From: Lingula anatina | Taxonomy: Eukaryota; Brachiopoda; Lingulata; Lingulida; Lingulidae | DNA length: 27,122 nt | Assembly (NCBI RefSeq): GCF_001039355.2 | Contig: NW_019776162.1 | Span: 46,869 to 73,990 of the forward strand | Reading direction: 5' to 3' | Shown: piece by piece, positions 20,140 to 27,122 of the stretch | Numbering within the stretch: the first letter of the stretch is position 1 | Layout of the letters: every line of letters begins with the position of its first letter | Position numbers and translations under genes: made by a program | The notes under the pieces: generated by a model | The model's input: only the letters and a program-made list of their open reading frames with translations | Database searches by the model: none | What the model was told of the DNA's origin: nothing

Positions 20140-22425
20140 AAAAGGAAAGGATAAATATTGCACAGGGTATGGAGGTGCTTTAGGATCTCCGTGGGTGGGT
20201 GAGCTGCACTAGTTGAGACTGGGTTTTATCTTGGGTTTGGCAGCAATGACAGCATTAGGGGCAGCAGGCCCAGTAGGTCACGTGATCCCCATAGCCTCAG
20301 TGATTTTCTGTTTTTAAAAATGAAGGAAAGCGGAAAGTTGCATCACAGAGCTACCTTATTTTAGTAGCAAGCTGCTCTCTGTCTACAGCTAGACATTGTA
20401 CAATAGGCAAGAGCTTCTTTAATCATCGACCCTCACCGACCCACCCCATATAGCAACATTCTAAATCCAGACGTTAGCAGGGGTCAATTTCACAATGCTT
20501 TAGTATGTTTGGCGGGCGAGGAATCCTGTCGTGCTAAGACTTAGCAAATACCAGGTTTTTAATATCTTTTAACTACGCACCTTAAGCAAACTGTCATTTC
20601 ATTTGGGTATGTTAAACATTGTTGCTTTTATAGTGGGGCAGTCGTTTTTAAAAGTTCTAAACCAAATATACAAAACCAACTTAACATGTTCAGCTGCCTT
20701 ATTCTATCAGGCTTTAAGCTAACCCCAATAGCTTCAGAGTCTTTTTGAAATAAGTCCAGGTAATAATACCGGTAAAAGTACTGTATATAATATGTAATGC
20801 CGTATGATCACACAAAAGAGGCGCCACTCACTTTTATTCACTATTCATCAACTAACGGATAAGGTTAAGTATAGGAAAAAATAATCTTTGTAAGAAAATA
20901 CCTGAAGCTGAGACAGCAAGGGAATGTGCAGTTGCTAGGAAACGAAAGAACATGATAATACTGATCGCGGTTAACCCTCAAGAGACCAAGCTATTTTACT
21001 GACTGAAATGACCAAGTGGGGTCATCTATGACCCCATTGTGCTCTGCACAGGGATCCTTATTATAAAAGGCTGTTGAGGGTTTATCACACCTATACTACT
21101 CCTAGGATTTAAGACAAGTATTTTATAATGATCTAATGTAAAAAGTATTTGGTACTAATACTTATATTACATGAAATAAGGAAGCACAGATTTTAAGAAC
21201 AACATTACACCGGTATTTAGACAGTCCTTGTCAGTTTCCACTTGCAGAATTATTCCTCTTTTTATTTGCCACACTAAATGAAAAAAGAACATTACAAAAT
21301 TACTTTGAGTAAAAATATTTTGACTNAAATCTATATACATGTAACTAACAAAAACAGTACAATTATGAAGAGACATACCTTTCTTTTGCGTTCCTATATA
21401 TTTGACACAAATCACACTATTACATATTCCAGATAGATATAAGCATAACACAAATGCAAATACAAATAAAGTTACAAAATCTCATTTTTAAATTTTTCTG
21501 CTATTCTAGATTAGGCACACACCATATTATGCAAAAATAAAGATTTTATCAAACCGTAGTGAGCATTTTAAACTGTAAGTTTTTTTTTTCCAAATCGTTT
21601 TATGTAACTACATGGCAACACTCATTAACCCATGCTATGTAACAAAAACGGATATATATATATATCTTAGTCTACTGAAGGCAAAACAACGAGACATCTT
21701 CCCCATTTTTTTCACTTAATCACACAAACTGTTACCGACTTTGACCTTTTCCTTCTTTTTTTTCCCACTAAAAACATGTTCTACACTTGTTATCTCTTGA
21801 TAAAACTTAATTTACACTCAATACCACTCTAACTTTTTATCTATTTGATTTCCCTTTTATTACTAATTGTAATTAGTGTAAGCGTAAGTCATCAACTTTT
21901 CAACATACACCCTTTCTTCAAAAGAATTTGTCATCGAATTCTAAAACTTTACAATATACACTCCTTTTTGATTTTTTCAAAGCAAAGCAAATACCGAATA
22001 ACATAAAATTTGCAAATCATTTAATCATAAACTCGTCATATTATCTTAGTGAAGTAAAAAAAATACTTGATATAAATATGTTTCATGAATAAAAAAGAAC
22101 AGATTATAATTCATTTGAAGTGATTAAAAAATGTTAAATTCTAATATTAAATACATAACAATGGAAATATGATTACATTTTATATAATATATCGTAGCTA
22201 TACTCATATTTCTAGTGTCGAAATGTTCTCTGTGAGTAATTAGCCTGAGATGCGGCAATAACGGTACCATCAATCCTGTCTTGAATTAAAATGACGAAAT
22301 GTCTATGTTCCTTTTCTTAGTCACTTGCTCACACGCGCAGCATGACAAACTTTTTCTAAATGTCACAATAATAACAATCGAAATTGCGAGCAAAACATTT
22401 GGACCTCAGATGTGTGTACTCACAA
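20140..22425. other. AT-rich stretch, only a small MITE recognised
   Basis: Apart from the piggyBac-like remnant at 20971-21083, nothing is supported. The part after 21090 is particularly AT-rich. Confidence 0.55.
20971..21083. mobile_element. Small piggyBac-like MITE or remnant
   Basis: Starts TTAACCCTCAAGAG and ends with GTTGAGGGTTTA, giving 12-base termini that match at 11 positions as inverted repeats next to a TTAA-like site. An internal perfect palindrome TGGGGTCAT-CT-ATGACCCCA (21017-21036) resembles the GGGGTCA/TGACCCC motif common in piggyBac/looper-type ends. The right-hand TTAA is degenerate (TTTAT). It is non-coding. Confidence 0.5.
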
Positions 22426-22429
22426 TGTT

Positions 22430-22435
22430 TTTATT
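22430..22435 (-). promoter_or_regulatory. Candidate polyadenylation signal for the Ly6-containing gene
   Basis: AATAAA on the minus strand (TTTATT on plus), about 190 bases after the TAA stop at 22629-22627. It is the first canonical signal noticed downstream. The region is AT-rich, so chance occurrence is possible. Confidence 0.4.
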
Positions 22436-22626
22436 GTGAAATATAGATCTAACACGAAGAGTTATTATCCCTTTACCTTTACAGCACATATACACCCAAC
22501 TTCGACTTTTAATATTGTAATTCTGTCAATAGTTTTGAATATAATATTCCACAATAAATCTGTACCACAGTTAAAACTGTTTGAGTTTGCTGTCACAGTA
22601 GGGTGTAAAGCGGGCACACTGTGGCT

Positions 22627-22923
22627 TTAATTCCAAGCAAAGATAAAGAACAAAAACGCGTAGAGGACGTCAAACCAAGCACTCCTGGGACCGGATCCTG
22701 TGTTGTTGGTGCTGCTTTGGGACGTATCCAGTGTACCATTGTTACAGTAGTTAGTAGTGCAGCACTGCCTACATACTTTACTGGTCCTAGTTCCCGTGCA
22801 TGTATTCCCCTGGAGTTCCTGACTGGTACAAGATGACAGACGCCTGCACCCGCGGCTGTAGCTGTAGGCAATGGTGGAAGAACTGTAGAACAGACTGTAA
22901 CTTTCGTAGGCCGAGGCCGAGGT
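22627..22923 (-). CDS. Ly6/uPAR domain, terminal exon with GPI-anchor signal
   Basis: 297 bases including the TAA stop, entering in phase 0 after a TTTATTTGCAG acceptor. It begins [20 protein letters not shown] and continues through CRRLSSC, NTCTG and [14 protein letters not shown]. The CC-x4-Y-CN(N) ending is the Ly6/uPAR signature. The C-terminus has a Ser/Asn/Gly-rich region ([11 protein letters not shown]), a plausible GPI attachment zone, then a hydrophobic tail [17 protein letters not shown] with no charged residues after it. The protein is therefore probably displayed on the outer leaflet by a GPI anchor. Confidence 0.88.
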   Translation of the reverse strand, partial: TSASAYESYSLFYSSSTIAYSYSRGCRRLSSCTSQELQGNTCTGTRTSKVCRQCCTTNYCNNGTLDTSQSSTNNTGSGPRSAWFDVLYAFLFFIFAWN

Positions 22924-25241
22924 CTGCAAATAAATACGTTTGTCCATATCACAATGACATTTATCCAACATACAAAAAAAATTACATCATTTATGCTTTT
23001 GTCTGCGCATGCACAAATGCTGTACATATGCTGTACTCATAACGTGCATGTGTGTATGTATGTGTGTGTATGTGCAAACGAGAGAGAGAGAGAGAGAGGG
23101 AGAGAGGGAGAGAGGGGGAGAGAGACTCACGTAGCACACATATCCATAAGAACATGTCAAAGAATAGGAAAGCAAAATGCTCTGTGATTTGGAACACTGG
23201 ATGCCGGAGCACGAATAGCATGTAGGTCCTCTCTGAAATGAAATATCACATATTTAAGTGCCCACTAAAAGTTTAAAAATCAATACATTTATTTTGTCAA
23301 AAATTATATAAAAGATATGAATATGTGTTTCGCCAGTCAAAACAAAGGCGATAATGTCTATTAAAGTCCATGCCCTGATGAGGTCTGACTGCAAGCTATT
23401 AACAAAATAACATATTTTGGATTGAAAAATGGTTTGATAACACAAATGATACTGTTTTATTGAAAGCCCCTCCGTACATATGAATGGAGTAGTGTTTGTA
23501 TATACAGTGCGGTTGTTATCTGTCTCACGAAGTAAATATGTTGAAATGTCGAATACGAGTCCTCCGAATAGCACATAAAACATGGCTGAATCAAAAATAC
23601 AACGGTGAAATCAATTAAGACCGCATTCATAACATATGATCTACAGACTAACTGACCGACCCTGCTTAAAAGTATGTCACTTTATTCCCTGAGGATCTCC
23701 CCACCCTCATACAGGCCAGTAAAAGGGTTAAATTTCGACTCCGATGTATAAAAACTCTTGTGGAGACAGGGACACCAACAGCTAGTGCATTAGCGGAGCC
23801 GATGTTAATGTGGGTCGGTCATATTTAGTCCAAGAATATGTCAGTCTGTAGATCAACTTGTTATGTATTTGTTCTAGTATGACTTACTGCAACGGTGGTT
23901 GTTGTGGTCGGTGTGGTCGTTGTGGTCGGTATGTTCGGTGTGCTCGGTGTGGTCGGTGTGGTCCGTGTGGTCGTTGTGGTTGGTGTCGTATTGGTCGGTG
24001 TGGTCGTTGTGTTCGATGTGGTGGTGGCTGTATTTGGGAAAGTGACACCCGCTGGTAGAAAATGGATTGTAATTGGCAATGATTAGTTTTGATATACACT
24101 TTCAGATATCGCACTTTTTCACCAGGCATCTTTACAGCGTTCATTTTTACGAAGTATTTACTTCCGTTCAATAACACTACAGACTAGACAGTTTTAACGA
24201 AATATTTCGAATATCTCAGTTTCAGTTTAGGTTAAAATGCAGTCATAAAAAGAAAAATCCGATCTCAGATAAGAAATGTAAATGGACAATTGCGTAATCA
24301 GGTGTGATGCTACTGGTTAATTGACTACCATTTATGTTGCACTGCTACATTATACAATATACAGTGATTTAATTGGGTAGTTTTCCTGGGGGACACGCAT
24401 TCGTTTCACACCAGCCGACCGACAAATAAGCATTTATATATTCTTTATTTATTTATATACTTACGTAAGTATCCCTGACAATAGACACCAGCGTCATCAT
24501 AACTGTGTAAATCACATTGATATGTGGAATACCCTATTCCGTCATGTGGACAATCTGTGATGTTAACTTCTGCTCCTAGACAACTAACATTCTGCAGCCA
24601 AAAAGGACCACTGCTCTTGTGGGTCCAATCTGAATTGTCGAATTGAGCAATAAACAAAAGTGTCACCCTTACCGCAGTAATATATAAAAAAAAATGCTAT
24701 AAAAGTACGTACATGGAGGCAAAATCCCAAAAGTTCGTACACGTCCCTTCATCAAATTCAAAATTACTAGCCTGGTCATATTCTTTTTTCTAAATATTCT
24801 GCAAAGCTACAAATATTTTGCAATTCAGCACGATGGGACCCCTCTAATGTCGATTGTATCCTTCTCATATATCATAAGGCAAGGTCTTAATAAACTCTGA
24901 GTCCTTTTTTCAAAGCTTCAGAGTTATTTTTAAAATTAGAAACGGCACAAAACATGGAATTCAAATGCAAAGCCCGGCTTTACTAGTTAGCATATTCAAC
25001 TTATATTAGGCTCAAAAATCCCTTAAGTTGTACATCTTTAATTATAAAAACGAAAGATCTGCTGCTCTACCTGTCACGGCTCTAACATATCCGCTATATC
25101 CCAACTGTCGGCAGACAACTGCGGCGTCGTTGCTTCCCCATCCATAGTCACAAATGCGCCTCCATATTCCGGCAAACTTGATCTCCACACGGCCGCTGTT
25201 GTAGCCGTTACCGTCCATCAGTCGAAGCTGGCCATCGTCAG
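22627..25241 (-). CDS. SRCR - Thr/Pro stalk - Ly6/uPAR - GPI-anchored surface protein (partial, five exons)
   Basis: Gene-level entry. Exons at 25071-25241, 24465-24629, 23888-24051, 23131-23232 and 22627-22923 are consecutive on the minus strand with compatible phases (1/1, 1/1, 1/0, 0/0, 0/stop). They give about 298 residues: one SRCR domain (about 1-110), a Thr/Pro/Asn-rich mucin-like stalk (about 113-166), a Ly6/uPAR domain (about 167-270) and a hydrophobic C-terminus with no basic tail, as in GPI-anchor signals. The signal-peptide exon lies upstream of 25241 and was not identified, so the N-terminus is missing. Ligand binding at the cell surface is inferred from domain families only. The alternative is two genes (SRCR and Ly6) with the stalk belonging to one of them; the phases favour one chain. 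Confidence 0.65.
23080..23126. repeat. (GA)n/(CT)n microsatellite abutting the Ly6 splice donor
   Basis: Imperfect GA repeat with G runs. Its end overlaps the GTGAGT donor of the first Ly6 exon, so on the sense strand the intron starts with the donor followed directly by CT-rich DNA. Confidence 0.95.
23131..23232 (-). CDS. Ly6/uPAR domain, first exon
   Basis: 102 bases, phase 0 in and out. The acceptor is ATTTCATTTCAG and the donor is GTGAGT (23130-23125). It encodes [20 protein letters not shown], then [14 protein letters not shown]. The C-Y-x-C-x-G-x-x-C opening and the following cysteine pair are the N-terminal finger pattern of Ly6/uPAR proteins. The donor runs straight into a (CT)n tract that fills much of the 207-bp intron. 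Confidence 0.85.
23354..24147 (-). repeat. Duplicated block, copy B (within the SRCR-Ly6 gene)
   Basis: Partner of the block at 5899-6759. It spans most of the intron between the stalk and Ly6 exons, the stalk exon itself, and the start of the intron towards the SRCR exon. Copy B keeps a 15-bp segment near 24121 that copy A lacks, and lacks a segment that A has near 6260. A TATAAAA-containing stretch (near 23749) is conserved in both copies but lies in the intron. Confidence 0.85.
23888..24051 (-). CDS. Thr/Pro-rich mucin-like stalk exon (copy B)
   Basis: 164 bases, phase 1 in, phase 0 out. The acceptor follows a pyrimidine stretch (TTTTCTACCAG) and the donor is GTAAGT (23887-23882). Joined to the SRCR exon it reads through [19 protein letters not shown], then Thr/Pro repeats built from ACC/ACA/ACG and CCG codons, ending TTTTTVA. 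This composition suggests an O-glycosylated spacer. The minisatellite leaves all frames fairly open, so the coding call rests on the splice sites, the phases and comparison with the copy at 6448-6680, where the length difference is a multiple of three. Confidence 0.65.
24465..24629 (-). CDS. SRCR domain, C-terminal half exon
   Basis: 165 bases, phase 1 in and out, after an acceptor ending TTCAG and before a GTAAGT donor (24464-24459). Joined to the previous exon it reads [21 protein letters not shown], then [20 protein letters not shown] and [17 protein letters not shown]. It carries the GP(I/F)WL..V.C.G.E....DC.H.G motif and the DAGV.C ending that closes an SRCR fold. Cysteines after NVS, after ITD, after TYQ and in VYC match the usual disulfide set. 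Confidence 0.92.
25071..25241 (-). CDS. SRCR domain, N-terminal half exon
   Basis: 171 bases, phase 1 in and out, bounded by a TTTCTAG acceptor (25244-25242) and a GTAGAG donor (25070-25065). It encodes [20 protein letters not shown], then [20 protein letters not shown] and [16 protein letters not shown]. These are the hallmarks of an SRCR domain: RL..G....GRVE, W..(I/V)CD..W...[11 protein letters not shown] phase-1 boundary at this point is typical of SRCR modules, which are shuffled as phase-1 exons. The preceding exon was not found. Confidence 0.92.
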
Positions 25242-25469
25242 CTAGAAATGTAAACGTGTCAGACTTGATTGCAATTCATGTCTTACACAGAAGCTTATTT
25301 ATCAAATTCTTTTTTGAATTGAAACACATGTAGACATCGAAATACAATTGCAATAACAGAGACACGACACCTTTCCCTTTCCATGTTTCGCTCAAAACTT
25401 CTGCTGACTCGTTACTTCATAGCTTGTAAGATGATTAGTCTAATTATATATATTTTACCTGCTCCGCTC

Positions 25470-26002
25470 AACAGTCAAAACAGAGTTTACAGACATCCAG
25501 AAGAGGCCAACGATGAAGCGTTTGCCGCATCTAAAGTGATTAAGGTCATTAACAGCGTCAGTATTTGGAATGGGTACCACATTGGTGCCAAAACACCAAT
25601 GGTAGTCACCGACGAAAACCTGAACCAGATCAAATAAAGAAATAACCTGTGAACCACTCGGCTATAATTTGATAGGGGGCAACTTAGGGACAATTTTAGG
25701 TTGTACGATAAGGTTGTCGGTTCACACAGAGCACTTTTAATAGCAGATTACTTACAGAAGCAAGTGAATGGGAAGCTACCTTGGTCATCAAAATCGCCAT
25801 ATTTGAACCAGATAGACAATATGTGGGTAGGCCATTACTCGCCGAATCAATGGCCTACATGTCCTACAACAAAACTGGATCAAATTGGACAGATTTTGAC
25901 CGATGTCTGGAATGTTACTCCAGATTGAACTTCAAAAACCTATCCCAAGGAATGCCTTGCCTCTTGAAAGCGCTGGTAGCAGCCACAAGAGGTCAGACGT
26001 AA
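25470..26002 (+). pseudogene. Degenerate Tc1/mariner (IS630-type) transposase
   Basis: Fragments of the C-terminal DDE domain appear in order: NRVYRHPEEANDEAFAASKV; NGYHIGAKTPMVVTDENLNQ; YDKVVGSHRALLIADYLQKQ (cf. QDNA.PH.A....++L); LPWSSKSPYLNQIDNMW (cf. LPWP..SPDLNPIE..W); TKLDQIGQILTDVWNVTP; and, in another frame, FKNLSQGMPCLLKALVAATR-GQT. Stops between 25637 and 25701 and a frameshift near 25920 make it inactive. The N-terminal DNA-binding part and terminal inverted repeats were not seen. It lies on the strand opposite the SRCR-Ly6 gene, just upstream of its first visible exon. Confidence 0.85.
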
Positions 26003-26375
26003 CAGCGACCGTTACTGTGACTAGACACTGACATGAGGGGCCTTTGTGGAGCGTGTAACTCTTTTACAGACAATAATTTGGGAAACATGGAGGTCCAAAA
26101 TACCTCTTTTAATGGTTGTCGTATGGCATAGAATAGGCAATGTGTTTTTTGTTTGCTTCACTGGCGAATTCCATTAATGAACTGATGTCACAATGACATC
26201 AAATAGATAATTAAAAGTTGTTAAAACACGATTGTAATCCTTATTTTCATTTATCAGCCAGCAAAATAGGAAGAACTGATGAAAAATGATTTGGAAAAAA
26301 AATATTCCATATTAAATGTCAAGTGTGTACACAGTTACAAGTGTTCTGTGCCCTTTTGAAAGTGAAGGTCCTCCA

Positions 26376-26376
26376 A

Positions 26377-26427
<51 letters not shown>
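26376..26427. repeat. (AAT)n microsatellite
   Basis: About 17 AAT units. Confidence 0.95.
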
Positions 26428-26430
<3 letters not shown>

Positions 26431-26505
26431 CCAAATTTTGATTAAACGTTGTTTGCCATCCGTGTTCTTAAAATATTGTTATAAAGTTGTAAATATATGT
26501 CTACT

Positions 26506-26507
<2 letters not shown>

Positions 26508-26594
<87 letters not shown>
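26508..26594. repeat. (TA)n followed by poly-T
   Basis: About 36 TA units then 15-16 T bases. Tyr-Ile ORFs through it are artefacts of the repeat. Confidence 0.95.
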
Positions 26595-26599
26595 CAGAG

Positions 26600-27122
26600 C
26601 AAAGCGACATCCCTGTTTAACCTCTGTCTCACCAATCGTGATAGAGGTACGTACGAATATCGTGTATAAATTCGATTATACGCACTACTTTGAGCGTCTA
26701 TCGTTTGTTCCAAACGTATGAAAAGAATTGTATAAGATGTACAAATAGCCTATTAATAGCGTGTTTACGTTGTATAACTTGTGTTTGAATATCCAATGGG
26801 TAGCATTTAAAGTATGGTCGTATGTCAGGGCATGCCATTGTACCCGGTATATGAGGGGTATGTAACGTAAGCACAACGGATGAGTAATGTATAATGAGCA
26901 CTGACTTGAGTATATGATGATTTGAGTCCCGTAAATAAGCGTTTGAGTAACGTATATATGAGCGTAGGAATATAGTATTCATTGTAGGTATGAGCATATG
27001 AGCGTATGAACAATATATGGGTAGTGTCCACCTTATTTGTTGATAATTATGGCATGCAAACTGGAACAAATCCAACTGGTTTTCAAAATTATCTACATCT
27101 ACCCTACCACAAAAGTAGGGGT
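26600..27122. other. AT-rich end of window without a recognised gene
   Basis: A 125-codon minus ORF (26698-27075) arises from diffuse GTAT/GAGC-type repeats ('atgagcgta', 'gagtaacgta') and lacks domain signatures. The missing N-terminal exon of the SRCR-Ly6 gene could lie here or beyond the window. Confidence 0.45.

Noticed and set aside
22621-23042. Plus-strand and shifted-frame ORFs over the Ly6 exons
   Set aside because: They are shadows of the minus-strand Ly6 exons, which have splice sites and the CC-x4-YCN signature.
25322-25386. Short minus frame MERERCRVSVIAIVF as a leader exon for the SRCR gene
   Set aside because: No donor in phase 1 follows, and the hydrophobic stretch is short.
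1-27122. CRISPR arrays, bacterial operons, tRNA or rRNA genes
   Set aside because: No spaced direct repeats, Shine-Dalgarno-led operons, tRNA A/B boxes or rRNA-like segments were seen. The content is that of an animal genome.

Overview
The window is animal nuclear DNA. It is AT-rich and gene-sparse, with small exons flanked by GT-AG splice sites, many microsatellites, fossil transposons (LINE, Tc1/mariner, several terminal-inverted-repeat elements) and a 185-base assembly gap at 12032-12216. Domain content (SRCR, Ly6/uPAR, a CNTNAP/neurexin-IV-like fibrinogen-like domain) suits an invertebrate metazoan such as a lancelet, mollusc, brachiopod or relative. The species cannot be fixed from the sequence alone.

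Two spliced genes can be read exon by exon, both on the minus strand. (1) At 8224-13432 is a small secreted protein with a signal peptide, a short coiled coil and a fibrinogen-like module of the contactin-associated-protein type, in four exons whose introns are all phase 1. It carries two lesions: a perfect 19-bp tandem duplication that shifts the frame in exon 2, and a 285-bp inverted-repeat element inserted in the last coding exon. (2) At 22627-25241 five exons with matching phases (1-1, 1-1, 1-0, 0-0, 0-stop) spell an SRCR domain, a Thr/Pro-rich mucin-like stalk, a Ly6/uPAR three-finger domain and a C-terminal GPI-type hydrophobic tail. The N-terminal exon is not found. If transcripts confirm it, this is an unusual cell-surface receptor architecture.

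The stalk exon of gene 2, with flanking intron, is present a second time in the same orientation at about 5899-6759. The copies look about 95% identical outside the coding minisatellite. Both keep acceptor, donor and open frame, and their lengths differ by 69 bp (23 codons). The second copy abuts a LINE fragment.

Other contents: a plus-strand degenerate protein-coding region (9496-10934) nested in the last intron of gene 1; an unrecognised 209-codon minus-strand ORF (16044-16673); a near-perfect 270-bp palindromic element with TAA target duplication (15191-15460); a second inverted-repeat element (19440-19757) beside a LINE reverse-transcriptase fragment (19780-20133); a small piggyBac-like element (20971-21083); and a dead Tc1/mariner transposase (25470-26002). 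Most of 1-5890, 13450-15190, 16830-19440, 20140-22430 and 26000-27122 shows only AT-rich intergenic or intronic sequence and simple repeats.
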